From Rhyacophila brunnea (taxonomy: Eukaryota > Arthropoda > Insecta > Trichoptera > Rhyacophilidae), in contig JAGYXB010000162.1 in NCBI GenBank assembly GCA_022495005.1, forward strand, positions 124,001-188,000: a DNA stretch of 64,000 bases. Reading direction: 5' to 3'. The notes under the pieces were generated by a model. The model was not told the origin of the DNA. It saw only the letters and a program-made list of their open reading frames with translations, and did no database searches. A program made the translations under genes and the position numbers. Shown piece after piece: positions 21,513 to 33,117 of the stretch. Position 1 is the first letter of the stretch; every line of letters starts with the position of its first letter.

Positions 21513-23769
21513 CTTGGTTCAAATGCAACAAAAAAACTTATGTATATTTTAATGATTCTGATAGCTAGCTCCCCCATCATTCCCATTTTATGAATTATGA
21601 CAAGAAAATAAATTTTAGGTTCAAATACATTATGATCAGGTCACGTACTGTCACATGCTGGTACGGCGACAAATTTAGTCTATGGTTTCGTCATTCCGCA
21701 GAATATTTTGAATGATCACTATCTCTATAAATGCAATGATGGAGAGTGCCAACTCTAATGTATTCGTATTTCAATATATTTTAACAATTTCTACGTGTGC
21801 GTACATTAAAATTTCTTGCGATATTGCATCCATAGATAAGAACCCAACCTGCAGACCATAGATAGTACATAATAATTTAATAGAAAACCCATAGAGGAAA
21901 CTACTAAAAACAAAGAACATGCAATTTTGACATGAGTCGAAAATGTGTAGGCATGTAGAAAATAATAAAAAATGTTAATTGAGTCATGCCATGAGTCAGT
22001 TGATGAAACGTGGTATGCGTGAGGTAACCTCATTGTTCTGGTGATTTAGATAGATTATGCCAACCTACAATGTTCGTTTAAAGGTTCAAAATGTGCTACG
22101 GGATGGGAGCATCAGTCTGATAACATTTTAAATACCAAGAAAAACGACATTACATACTTTTTTCCCGTTGCAGTAACTTACTGTGACAGCACATAACGTG
22201 ATCATAACGTATTTGAACCTTAACTGTTTTACGAGAAAATGTATTGCATTATATTTACGTAATTTATAAGCTTTTGGCTTCCATCCATGTCCAGTTACCT
22301 TTATAATAGTAATTTTAAATTCCTGCATGTATAATTTGTCGAGTCCATATTATACAGATTTCTGGAGTATGTAACTCAGAATTAAATTAAACATCACACT
22401 GCCTTATTCTTCTGATTTTGATCATAATCGAAGACAGTTTTAATAATCGGTTCCTTACCTGGTTAGTGATTTTGTTTACATATTATTATATTTTGACTAG
22501 AAGTCAATAGAGGTTCTGCTTTGATCATGGTAAGTAATACAAAGTAACTATTTCGATTTGCCATAATACATTAAAAAAAGAACATACTTTTCAGTCACCT
22601 TATCAATAATAACTTTTGTGATAACAATCATGTTTACAAGTAATTTGTTAAGGGTATTTATTCTTGCTACTCTGTCTTAAGGTGGCAGCAATATTATTAA
22701 GAGTGCAAATAGAAATTTTGTTGAATGTAACCAATCATGCAAGGCCAACTGTTAAGCGCTAATCTATATTATTGTTTGATACCAACAATATTATACTCAT
22801 AAAAGTAATAATTTTAGTAAAAACGAGTCGCTAATACTATTGTAGTTGATATTTATTTTAGTACTGTAAATATATGGTGAAGTTTAGATCTATGTTATGT
22901 ATACAAGGCTGTTAAATTAGTTGATTATGTTTTTTACAACTGGGCTTTTTGTATTTTGTACGACATGGCTATTATATGTATATTTTTAATGTGCAAATGA
23001 TTCTGCGAGATAGTTTATAAGGCAACCATACAATTTTGAAAGTGATTATATAAACATGTCTTACTCGTTGATTCAAATAGAAGTCATAGATGATAGAAAA
23101 CTGGTAAAACAAAATAATTGTAGCAATACTTAATACGAGACAATCTTATGACTTCTGTATTTGTTTCATTATAATTAATTCCTTGACAAAATATTAATAC
23201 AAAAATAATAAATAATATTGAAGTATAAACACAATATTATACATATACCTATTGTTTATCTCAGAGCAATCCATGACGTTAATTTCAGTCAATAAATTCT
23301 ATGCAAGTCTCGCAACAGTCTTGAAATATGATAAATGTAATTTGAATAAATTCTTTTTGAAAAATTGCATTACATATTGTGAATTTTTTTGAACGATTAT
23401 GATATATATAGGTATATTGAAGTACTTAGAATTCAATGCTAAATGATTTTTTGTACACATCGCATTCTATATTAGATTTACACATGCCATCTGTGTAAAA
23501 ATCACATTGTTATTACATTTTTAAGAGTGTTAAAAAAAGTTTAATAAAACAAATAATGACAATTGTTTTTTTACTTATTTATTTATGACAAGACGCTAGA
23601 CAGTGTTCCAATCACAATCTACTGAATTTTCTATTACAATATTTTCTTTAAATTACTCCACTTTCACTGCACATTTCATTATGAGTTCTTATTCCTAAAT
23701 ATAGTAAAACTAGATCCATCATTCATTTAATACTTATTAATTTCACTATACATTATGCTGTAAAGCCAG
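21513..23769. other. Convergent EI24 / TBRG1 3' regions
   Basis: No coding frame is convincing. EI24 has poly(A) signals at 21607-21612 and 23543-23548. On the minus strand TBRG1 has AATAAA at 23578-23583, 187 bp past its stop. If EI24 uses the distal signal, the two poly(A) signals face each other within about 30 bp. Confidence 0.5.
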
Positions 23770-26700
23770 TCAATGTGTTTCTGAATAATCCAAGATATCG
23801 TCTGGCGGTTCTTCCTTTATTTCTGGCATTGTATGGTAAGCGGACAACATGATGCACCTTTGAAGTTTTTCAAAATTAATGGTAGGATCATTCTCGTCGC
23901 CTGTATAAATCTCCCCAGATTTTGAAACCTGCAACAAAAATGATATTGAGAATGTTTAGTCTTGGAAGAATATTATTGTGATATTGTTGGTTTGAAAAGA
24001 AATTGCGAATCACCTCGAACTTTCCCCATTTGTAATTTATACATTTCCTGGCACCCATTGAGCTTTGTATAAGATTCAATATCGTAGGGTGTGAGAGGCC
24101 AAAAAACTTTGCACCTTTCGGTGTGATACTAAAATTTCTGATATCAGCTTTGCCATTTATCTGTTGAAGTAACATGCCGTGGCAGAAGTTCGGCGATGTG
24201 CCGATTATCGGAGAGTCCAGATCTGAATCGGCGACAATTTCAAATCTGAAAGAATCAAAAAAATACATTCAAATAATCGGCATCGACAACTACCATCAAA
24301 ACCCTAATTTCATTGTGATGAGTAATAATAAAAAGTTAGAGAAACAATATAAATAGCTGGAAAATTGTATAATATCCATGATCATTCACACAATAATTTC
24401 AACTCAAAACTGAACACAAACACAATATTAGTGCAATGGAGAGAATGATTTTGTATGTATGTATATTTTGAAAAAAATTCATTATCAACGAAGTTCTTAC
24501 AAAAAAATCTTTTAAAAACTTAAAAATGTAATGCAAGAGTAAAAATAAATAAACATTGATAGTCGTTTTATTTATAAAACTGCAAATTGTGGATTGGCAG
24601 ACTAGAAATGGAAGGGGAGTATTTTATCAAGCAACGACCCAGTGCTTTAGTAAATTTCGCACGTGGGAATCATTTCTTGCGAGAGTATTTGATAGGAATA
24701 TTTTATTATGTCCTATTGCTATCTATTACCGTCAAGTTGTAAACAAAATAATATTGGTATTTTTGTAATAATGTGGATCATAAAAAAAGTTGAATCTGGC
24801 GAGAAAAAAGTGGCAAATCATTTTGGAGTTAGCAAAATCAACTTCCATCAAGAATAATTTTAAACAAATCAAACAAAATTAGGCGAACAATGATTAAGTT
24901 TGTAATAAACCCTTCGAATCCAAGTGGACAAAAAATGTTATAAAAATATTAATTATACAGTACACTCTCAGTAATCTGCCGCTCGATTATCCGATACTAC
25001 TATAATCCACCGTTATTTTTACTAGTTGAAAGCACAAAATCAAGCTCTATAATTCGCCGGTATTCAATTGTCAAATTCAGTAGTCTGCCGCGTACAAGTA
25101 TACAACGCAGATGAGACGGGTTTATTTTGGAAACTTCTCCTTCGTAAAACGTATGTTCATCGCGTACTTGATTTTGATTATAAATAAAACCGTAATTTGC
25201 TAGTACAAATTTCTCAAAAAAACTATTTTTATGAAATACCTGTTTTAATAATCCGCCGCTTTCACTAATTGGACACTTGTCTGGTTTTTGGGGTGGCGGA
25301 TTACTGAGAGAGTACTGTAATATAAGCAGTGGAGGCCCGAGGCACCTACAGGTTTAGAGGCCTCTTTGTGAAAATTTTGCCTATGCGATCAACCTACTAT
25401 GTATTGAATGTTAAGCTGGCTCTTAGAATTCATAGTCATTGAAAACAAATAAGTATAACTGATAAAGTTTAGTGTGCACTATTTATGTCAGATCTCAATA
25501 GCCTACCTCCAACATTCGCCACTGCTATCTGTAGTTTCGTAACATATCCTCATTTCTTTTATGCTAAATTTACCTCTAATTAATTAACAAATTTTATATT
25601 AATGTAGTAAAATCATGACTTACTGCGGTACATTTCCACCATCACTAATTTTACATGTGTAAACGCATTTCTTCTGGGGATCGCGCAGACTTCCGTACAC
25701 TCTGGTCGAAACAAATCCAGCTGGGAAAATCAAGTCCTCCGTGTGGTACATGGGTTTATCAGAGATCACTTCACCGAGGGAATGCACTGTTAATCCTCCT
25801 AGACATATTGGAAAGATAGGTCTGCCTAAGGAATCCAGAGGTATCGGCTGCACTAATCGCTTGGCGGGTGGTTTTGCGGATCGCCGAGTTTTTGCTGGTT
25901 TGCCTTCTGGAAATTGATAACCATTATTAGTTTGTTTCATACTCACGATGGCCGTGAGGCTTAAGCGTTGGCCTATAGCGTTGTGGGTCCCAGGTTCGAA
26001 TCCTGGGTCTGGTAAGTACACATATTGTTTTTCAATTTGTGTATGAGTATGGTACCTAATAGGTTGAGCAAGTGGCTGATATCCATTTCTCGTAAAAACA
26101 AAATCTGTTAATACAAGCCTCCACTCTGTGGAGGTCCATATGATTCTATTAGGATCGGACATGGTCGAAAGAAGATTAGTTTGTATATCGATTTGCCAAT
26201 AAGAGTTGCAGTTGCATACCAATGGTAAAGACTACACGTCGGAGGGAATTAAAAAAACTTTTACTTAAAACAATTACCATTTAAATCATATGCTCGTTCA
26301 TAATATTGATGGCCGTTCGCCCACATCTGTCAACAAATGCAGTTTGTACCAATTGTAAACGGGAATGAAGACTAACATTCTCTTTTTAAATATATGAGTA
26401 TATATATGGGAATTCGAGGATTAAAAGGGAACAAGTAACACAGGTAAAAAATGAGATCGGAGCAACTTTCACAGGACTACAGACATGTTTCTGCATGACA
26501 AGATTCACAGATGTAACTGATTTATATAAAAAAAACTGTATGTATGTATTATAATAAATCCTACTCTCAGGAAATTTGTCTGGAAGACATTAATTTGCAG
26601 TCATTTTATGCACTTGGAATCTTTGAATCATCTCTTTATATAAAAACGATTTTATCTATGATTCTTTTGCTTGTCAGTAGAATTTCCATGTGCCCTATAG

Positions 26701-29254
26701 ATTTGCCACCGCTGCACTAATACATCTATATTAGGACTAGAGTAAATGGAAGTTATGATAGTTTCTCATGAGTTACTATCTGTACTTTTGTTAGAGGTAA
26801 GTCATAGGGATTTCTAAGATTTTCTGGATAAACAAACACTCTAACCATGTCGTTACTATTGTCCAACAAGAACTTCTTGGCTCCGTGTTAAAACTGTGAA
26901 TTTACAAGCTCCTCCCATTTAGTCGACGTCAGCGCCTTTGGCTTGTGCCTAAATCTTCTTGTTGGACAGTAGGGCCACCATCTTGAAAGAAAACTACTGA
27001 TACTTGCAAGTATCCATATCAAATGATGCTTGTTGGCAAAGGATTTTTCATAAAAAATCACAAAATCAGTATCGCCACCAAAAGAATGTGTCAATATCGG
27101 ACGAAAAGGTTAAAGCTATTGTACTCAATATCGTCATTGTGGTTAAGGTGTTTTGAGACCAAAAACCTAACAACCTAATGAAAAACAACCCAAAACCTTT
27201 GAAAATTTGTAGCGCTCCCCTGCTCCGAACGTAAAAGTATTAAATTTTCGTTCTAAAATCCAATGAAGATATAGGTATTTGACACAAAGACGAATTCAAA
27301 CGGCACGTCTAGTCGTACCTAGTATGCCCACTACCCAGTGGCGAAGGGTGACTTTTGGAAAGAGGTAGGCTGTGTAGATCTGATAAAAAGAGCACACTTG
27401 TCAGGTATACTTACGAGAATAGTACGATATTTACTACTAATGAATAGGTACACACTAGTAAATGACAACGACACACTAATTCAATGACACTTCAAAAACT
27501 CATTGATGACATAAAAATGAGCGATGTGTTTAAATTACGTATTTTTCAAAACATGTATACCCATCAAAAATCATTAGATAAAATTTATTTTTATTTATAA
27601 AAACAAATCTATACTTACTTATTTATTAATATTCGATTAAACGCCGTTGATTTTTTTTAATTATCTAATTATTAATGATTTTGGACAAAGTGCGCAGTCG
27701 TGACAACATTATTATGCCCGAATGTTTACCCCGTTTTCAGACGGGACACCGGTGTCACGCTCGTATATAACAAGGAGGCCTTTGTATTCGAATAAAGGGG
27801 ATTTTGTATTATGTTTATGAAGGCTCAGAGGTAATGAGTCAACGCATAATTTCGCGATATAAATTAGAACATAAAACTGGCTGTGATCATAAAAACATGT
27901 GTACCGGCGGCTTGAGAATGTAGCGGCCGATGGAAAAGTGTACCATACACGCTTTGACTCATTAGCTCGGGACGTTCATAAACATAATACAAATACCCTT
28001 TTGTTTGAATACAAAGACCTCCTTATTATATACAAGCGCGACACCGGTATCCCGTTTGAAAGCGGGGTTAGGCTCTGCGATAGGAGCTTACCTTATTTCG
28101 TACAAATCAGCAGACTTCCTGAGGTTACGAGACGTAAAGTCCATACGAAAAAAATTCAGAATTATTTCACACATAATCGGAGATTTATTTACGTCGAGGT
28201 GTTTATTGTTTATTTACGGCGCGCTGTGGTATATTTTTTAATACCTTTGCAGTTGTTTTGTAAACTGTGTAATACTGTAATACATTCCTACATATACGAC
28301 ATCTCTCGTTGGCAAAATAAATTATTTTTATATAACATAAAATAATGAGTGATTAAGTATATAAATATGTCAATATGTCAATATGCAATTAAGAAATATT
28401 TTTCTTAAGAAGGTAGGCTTTAAATAATCGCCTAGTATGGAGTCTTCGCCACTGCCACTACCCAAGCGAGTGTTATGTGGTTATTTTCAGTACTAAAAGT
28501 AATTATTCTAAGTGAAGAGAGGCAGATAACGAAAGACGATTATTGTTGTCAGCAATTTTGTTTAATAGAGTAGGTAATAATGAAAATACATATTATTAAA
28601 ACTTTTTGCCCGGAGCGGAGCAGAGCTGGAGCAAGTATTAGGTCCAAGACCGGAACAACTCAAAAAAGGTTCCGCTCCAACCCTCTGCTACTTATATTTG
28701 GCTTACAGTTGTAGTTTATCATTAAAAATAAAAAGGCTATTTTTAAATTTGCCGAAATACAGGTAAATTTAGCTATTTGCAGGTTGACAGTAGGTATCGT
28801 AACTAATTACAATATTATATTAGTGTTATTACCTTGTGCGTCTGAATTTGACCTCTTTTTCGTTTTTTTTACTGGTGGTTGATGATCTGAGTAACTGGTA
28901 CTTGGGGATACAGAATTTCTATGATTTGCTTGGTACGGTTCAAGATCACCCTCATACTCCAATAACTTCCTAAGCAAGAATCTGCGTTCCTCTTTGACCA
29001 CCAATACGTTCTCTTGCATTTGCGCTACTTGATCGCATAGGGCAGCGTTTTCCTATTGACATACATGATATTAGAACTGAAATACATCGACATAATACAT
29101 TAATATTCATAAAAAAACATAACCTAACACATACAATGACTAAATATTTGATTTTGTTTTTCAAACGACCAAACTTTTTTTTATACTTTGTATTGACATC
29201 ATACATGCCATTTAATGATAAGTTTGGCAAATAGGAATTTCTATAATATGCCAT
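23770..29254 (-). CDS. TBRG1: TBRG1 / NIAM homologue, five exons, 337 aa
   Basis: Exons in coding order: 29254-29135, 29052-28833, 25906-25624, 24245-24014, 23928-23770. Borders are GT/AG and phases (0, 1, 2, 0) all close. The N-terminal part is basic and coiled (KYKKKFGRLKNKIK, then ENAALCDQVAQMQENV and EERRFLLRKLL). A Lys-rich linker leads to the FYRN domain (PLDSLGRPIFPICLGGLTVH...YTCKISDGGNVPQFEIV, about residues 130-212) and the FYRC domain (KGAKFFGLSHPTILNLIQ, GARKCINYKWGKFE, about residues 240-285). The order equals vertebrate TBRG1, a nuclear growth inhibitor that binds ARF and MDM2 and stabilises p53. The C-terminus holds IKEEPPDD, a sumoylation-type motif. Start ATG 29252-29254 is in good context. 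Intron 2 is 2.9 kb of mostly mobile DNA. Confidence 0.94.
24775..24850 (+). pseudogene. pogo/CENP-B-type helix-turn-helix relic
   Basis: The plus strand reads IIKKVESGEKKVANHFGVSK, the N-terminal DNA-binding motif of Tigger/pogo transposases. It is a fragment only, in TBRG1 intron 3, and probably belonged to the same family as the element at 24958. Confidence 0.65.
24958..25317 (+). mobile_element. Internally deleted Tigger/pogo element with DDE fragment
   Basis: 360 bp. Terminal inverted repeats CAGTACACTCTCAGTAATC and (inverted) CAGTACTCTCTCAGTAATCC, flanked by TA (24956-24957 and 25318-25319). The interior includes YNADETGLFWKLL, the catalytic-Asp block of the pogo transposase. Subterminal TCTGCCG/TCCGCCG motifs repeat. 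Confidence 0.85.
25437..25524. mobile_element. Right-end fragment of the CAGTGGCGAAGGG hAT MITE
   Basis: TAAAGTTTAGTGTGCACTAT followed by AGCCTACCTCC and the terminal GCCACTG match the right terminus of the copy at 17007-17589. The bases left of it, from CAGTGGAGGCCCGAGG at 25327, look like another hAT end, but no matching duplication was found. Confidence 0.6.
25936..26174 (+). mobile_element. tRNA-derived SINE (family 1), 29 bp upstream of TBRG1 exon 3
   Basis: Full-length SINE with B box GGTTCGAATCC (about 25993-26003), body and 3' palindrome GATTCTATTAGGATC. Target duplication ATTAGTTTGT at 25926-25935 and 26175-26184. TBRG1 is transcribed from the other strand and its exon 3 begins at 25906. 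The insertion therefore displaced everything beyond 29 bp upstream of that acceptor. Confidence 0.9.
26847..26970. mobile_element. Small MITE (CTTCTTGGCTACGTGTTAAAACTGTGAA family), diverged copy
   Basis: Inverted ends TGTCCAACAAGAA and TTCTTGTTGGACA. The interior shares CTTCTTGGCTCCGTGTTAAA and CTCCTCCCATTTAGTCG with the copy at 44185-44344. Lies in TBRG1 intron 2. Confidence 0.65.
27336..28454. mobile_element. 1.1 kb hAT element with an internal long inverted repeat
   Basis: Ends CAGTGGCGAAGGGTG and (inverted) CAGTGGCGAAGACTCC. The 8 bp target duplication CCACTACC is identical at 27328-27335 and 28455-28462. Termini are of the same family as 17007-17589, but the interior differs. Arms of about 117 bp (27724-27840 and 27956-28073) are inverted copies sharing ACCGGTGTC, GGAGGcCTTTGTATTC and TATTATGTTTATGAA. 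Open frames across the arms are incidental. Confidence 0.85.
28463..28832. other. TBRG1 intron 2, no feature recognised
   Basis: AT-rich with a short Gln/Ser-codon-like GGAGCGGAGC patch near 28612. No element boundary found. Confidence 0.4.
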
Positions 29255-29794
29255 TTTTAGGAAGTATTAAATTCTGTTTTTGCCAAAAAAAACGATAATC
29301 AAATCGCGTCGCTGGTTGACAGTTGACAGTGGGTGGCCAGGCTAATAAAATATTTCCTTAATATATACTAAAAAAATAATATTCCCTAATTTATATCATA
29401 ATATTATATTTATTTTATTCTGTACGTTAGAGGATAAACCACGGAAGTCCAGTTTTTACCGTTTCTGAGTTAAATATGCAGAAAATTTTATTTTATTTCA
29501 TTACACAAATGAATGAAACACTGAAGTCCATAAGTAGTAAATTAACGGATATAGCTATTTAAAAAATCACTTAAGTCCAATTCACGTTAGTGCATAAACA
29601 ACGGAGTCCTTTTTACGATGTTTATGCTCTAAGAAAAATGTTAATAAACCATTATAATAGTTCCATAAACACGGAAGTCCAACAAACGTTAGGTAGGTAC
29701 ATTTATTATCAGATACTATAATTTTCGTTTTTCTTTGTAAAAATCCACACGCGCAGTCGGATTTCAACAAAATTTGGACAGTAGACGGGGGCCG

Positions 29795-30211
29795 ACGGGC
29801 CGGAGTGAGTGGTCGTGGTCTCAAATTTCAGATTTAACCCGTTGCACCCCGGGGACAGTTTTACGGTTTTTGCGAGAAAAAAGTCGCCGCGTACAAGGTC
29901 TTGAAACACGGAAGTTAATGTTGCAACCCCCATTTTTATTGAAACTGTCGCTAGAATGTGTACATTTAAAAAATATTGGCGTTTATTTCAGCTGATCGGA
30001 GGTCAAATGGTAAAGTTTGATTAAATTAGATTAAATTAGTAAAGTTAGAAGAAATTAATAACCGGCATGTTGGCGCGGGCGACGTGTTACGCGTAGATCG
30101 GAATGCTTCACTCACGGACAATAATTGTATGAAGTGGCATCAGAGCCGGAGTGCGTGGTCGGGGTCTCGAATTTCAGTTTTAACCCGTTGCACCCCGGGG
30201 ACAGTTTTATA
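29795..30211. repeat. Direct-repeat pair of about 70 bp
   Basis: Units at about 29795-29866 and 30143-30211 share GCCGGAGTG.GTGGTCG.GGTCTC and AACCCGTTGCACCCCGGGG, then ACAGTTTTA, 348 bp apart. Both are inside the transposon at 29425-32054. They include the palindrome CCCCGGGG. Confidence 0.7.
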
Positions 30212-30399
30212 ATAATAAATTGAATTTGTACTACTTTTTAAGATATTTAAATGCAATAAATAAAAAAATAAAATCTAAAATATTATATATTTTTACTTTT
30301 TTAAATTCAATCCTTTGCACTTCCCGGGCAGTGCCGGGTGATATAATTAGTTATACATAAATAAGTATTAAATACAATTTAATTCGGGTTTCATTTGCC

Positions 30400-31040
30400 A
30401 AGCAATGATACCTGTGAGCCCTAAGACGAGTCTTAAAAATGTTAATATTTCTTTTGAAGAAAAAGAAATTCAAAGACACTTTTTGGAAGACCACATACAG
30501 GAAGCAGCTGCAATTAAATTAGATTGATAAAACTCTTGCAAAAGAAAAATTTAGCAGTATGAAAGTAATAATGGTTGACTTGGAGAAGTGTTTACCTACT
30601 CCATATAGTTTCCATCTGAGAAAATTGTGGACTCTGAATTTTACAATTTACGATGATGCAAGTGGTGAGTGAGACACAACACTGATGTGGATGAAACAAA
30701 AAGTGGAAGGGGTGACAATAAGATCGGCTGCTGCTTTATGAAATGGGCATCTAGCAATGTTTTAGCAAATATTGAAGAGCTGACGATTTGTTATGATAAT
30801 TAATTGCCCTGGCCAAAATAGGAATATCATGATTGTTTTTAATATACCTGGTTTCTGAAAACCATTCCTACGCTGAAAATCATAAATCACAAATTCCTAT
30901 TACGAGGCCATACACACATGGAGATAAACACTAACCACTCTATAACAGAACGTCAAAAAAGATGCTGAATAGTATGCAGATAATTGTTACTCCATGGGAT
31001 TAGGTTCAGTTTTTCGGGACATGTAAAAGAAACAAGTCTT
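30400..31040 (+). pseudogene. Degenerate transposon-type protein with a C-x-GQNRN motif
   Basis: Across several stops and frameshifts the plus strand still reads FSSMKVIMVDLEKCLPTPYS, LRKLWTLNFTIYDDASG and, later, CPGQNRNIMIVF. I recall this order (a VxxDLxKxLPTP block, a xLTVYD block, then a C-GQN-N block) from repeated insect proteins of unknown function, but cannot name the family with certainty. It is the only candidate for the original transposase of the enclosing TIR element. Confidence 0.5.
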
Positions 31041-31169
31041 TTAAAGTTATTAACATGAAGTTAAATGATATAAACAATTATTGCTTTTTGTATGCATCAT
31101 CTTCAGCTCCTTTTGTGGCTCGAAAAAATAATATTGATGGCACACCTTTTCTATTTCTTTTCTATATCT

Positions 31170-31530
31170 TAAGATGGCGCTGGGTGAAGTGAAGGTGAAG
31201 ATTTCCAAACTGTGGACCTCCCACCTTCTCGCTCGCCGTAAAACGCCGCAAACTTTTTAAAAGCTGACAAATTTTCCCCCGTAGATATCAAGTCGCAATG
31301 GGCGACCGGTCGAACTGAGGGTCGAACCGACTTGAGAAGCTCTTCCTTTTCAACCGACGTATGGGGACACTCCCAGAGGATGTTATCGGCATCCTGCAAT
31401 TCGGCACATAAGCAAGTCGAAGATTCTATTAGGCCAAGCTGACAGAGCTTCGAGGCAAAACCACCGTGTCCGGTTAAGATCTGCAAACTATGAAACAATG
31501 GATATCTCGAGAATTTCAAAAATTTTATGA
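31170..31530 (-). pseudogene. R1-type LINE C-terminal fragment
   Basis: The minus strand encodes SLQILTGHGGFASKLCQLGL, then CLCAELQDADNILWECPHT. This is the zinc-knuckle-like region that ends R1-clade ORF2 (compare FLTRHGNSAARLHEFGL and CTCGQDHQDVEHILWDCP at 35210-35340). It is an isolated fragment inserted in the 29425-32054 transposon. Confidence 0.7.
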
Positions 31531-32264
31531 TAGAATTCTACATAATTCCTCATCAGCTGATGTCCCGGAGAATGACCAGGAATAATTCTCATTGCGTTGT
31601 TTTTTTTCTAGAGCAATAATAAATTTCAAATAGTGTTGTACTTATGTAAATTAAAAAATGTATAATTCCTTTTCATATAATTATAGACTTACTGAAATAT
31701 TTTGTTATTTATAATAAAATAATTATTAATAATATGATGCACAGGAAATAAAAATAATTTATACCTATATGGACTTCCGTGTATTATCTATAGGTGAAGT
31801 ATTGCTTAGTGGTACTTCTACATTATGTGTTAGAACATAAAACACGGAAGTCCATTAATTTATTAATTCCAAATGATTTGGTCTTTCTATCTATACTATG
31901 GTCAAAAATAAATTTAATTATGAATGATACCGTTTACAGACCCTACTTATTATAGTTATTAAAAAAGTTATAGAGTTTGAAACATTTAACCTACACAAAA
32001 ATCACTCTCCTGAACAAAAGTCCAAACGTGACTTCCGTGGTTCTTCCTCTAACGTATTGAATTATTTTAGGCTTTCCTGAACAAAACTTTATCAATAAAT
32101 TTGGTCATTCATTGTCATTCATAATGCTAATGTAATAAGTAGAGACCCGATTATATTATGCATTTGTATATTTAGCCCATTGTCACCGGTTATTGCATAT
32201 TTTACCTAAAATCCAGCGATGATGCATATTTTCGCTATATTTTATATTTCGCGGCCATCAAAGG

Positions 32265-32940
32265 CAGGGGCGGATCAAGTCAAGCGGAGGCCCTGAGCGG
32301 TAAAAATTTCGGGGCCCCCAAATTCAAGTTAGGAAAAAAAAAATATAGGTAGAAACTCCATTAATTTATTAATATAAAATATAACAAAGGTAATAGAAAT
32401 AAAATAAAAAAAACATGTTTTAAATAAATTTTCGTCTTGCTTTATTTCTTGCAAATTCGTCAATTATTTTGGCAGTGTCAATTCGATTCAAAATTTCTTG
32501 CTCTATATACAAAATGGCCATACTATTTAATCTTTTTTCTCCCATAGTACTTTTCAAATATTTTTTTACACGCTTTAAAACAGAAAACGATCTTTCACCT
32601 GACGCATTAGATAAGGGGATTGTTAAAATAATTTCAATAATATTTCTACATTTGGTAATGTGCAAGACATTTCTTTGGCTGCTCGATAGATGTCTGGTGT
32701 GGTTTTAATAATGTCCTTGTTTCCTTTAAGAAATATTAAAAAATGGTCAAATTCATCTTCAATAGTACAAACATCAATGTCCTCTTTGTAAATTTAATAT
32801 CCATCAACTTTCCGTCCATATTGGATAATCCTGATAAATCAGTTCATATTGTTCTCGGAAATTATTGATGAAATTTTCTAATGACTTCAGTAAGATAAAT
32901 CCTTTCAATAGTTCACATTCCACTGTTTATTAGTGAGACC
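32265..32940 (-). pseudogene. hAT transposase relic (ZMYM / 52-kDa-repressor type)
   Basis: The minus strand at 32420-32665 reads ILTIPLSNASGERSFSVLKR, VKKYLKSTMGEKRLNSMAIL, the hAT dimerisation domain. The upstream part (to about 32935) keeps pieces such as NFREQYELIYQDYP but has stops. A terminal repeat CAGGGGCGGATCAAG lies at 32265-32279; no matching right end was found, so the element is truncated. Confidence 0.75.
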
Positions 32941-33072
32941 ATAATAAAGTACACGATGAAATGCACCCAATCACAGAAATTATCAAAAAATTATCGAAAA
33001 ATTAAAATAGTTACTATTGCAACCCCTAGAAGTATATCGATGTATGAAAGTATTTTTTTAATTGTTACCATA

Positions 33073-33117
33073 CAGCGCTCGAAATGGAAAAGTTTACGAA
33101 CCGGAGCGAGCCCTGTA
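33073..33117. repeat. Fragment of the GCTCGAAATGG hAT MITE
   Basis: CAGCGCTCGAAATGGAAAAG followed by ACGAACCGGAGCG matches one terminus of the element at 8777-9004. No second end. Confidence 0.6.

Larger units (their letters stand above)
29425..32054. mobile_element. Decayed 2.6 kb TIR transposon, superfamily not assigned
   Basis: Ends CGTTAGAGGATAAACCACGG and (inverted) CGTTAGAGGAAGAACCACGG are terminal inverted repeats flanked by TA on each side (29423-29424 and 32055-32056). Near both ends, and inside, the motif CACGGAAGTCCA occurs repeatedly in either orientation (for example 29440, 29520, 29670, 31770, 31850, 32030). That pattern fits subterminal transposase-binding repeats. The interior holds a ruined protein at 30400-31040, a direct-repeat pair and an inserted LINE fragment. 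The left end is 170 bp upstream of the TBRG1 start codon. Confidence 0.75.

Noticed and set aside
27899..28345. 148-codon plus-strand frame
   Set aside because: Lies across the inverted-repeat hAT element and has no known motif; both strands are open because of the inverted arms.
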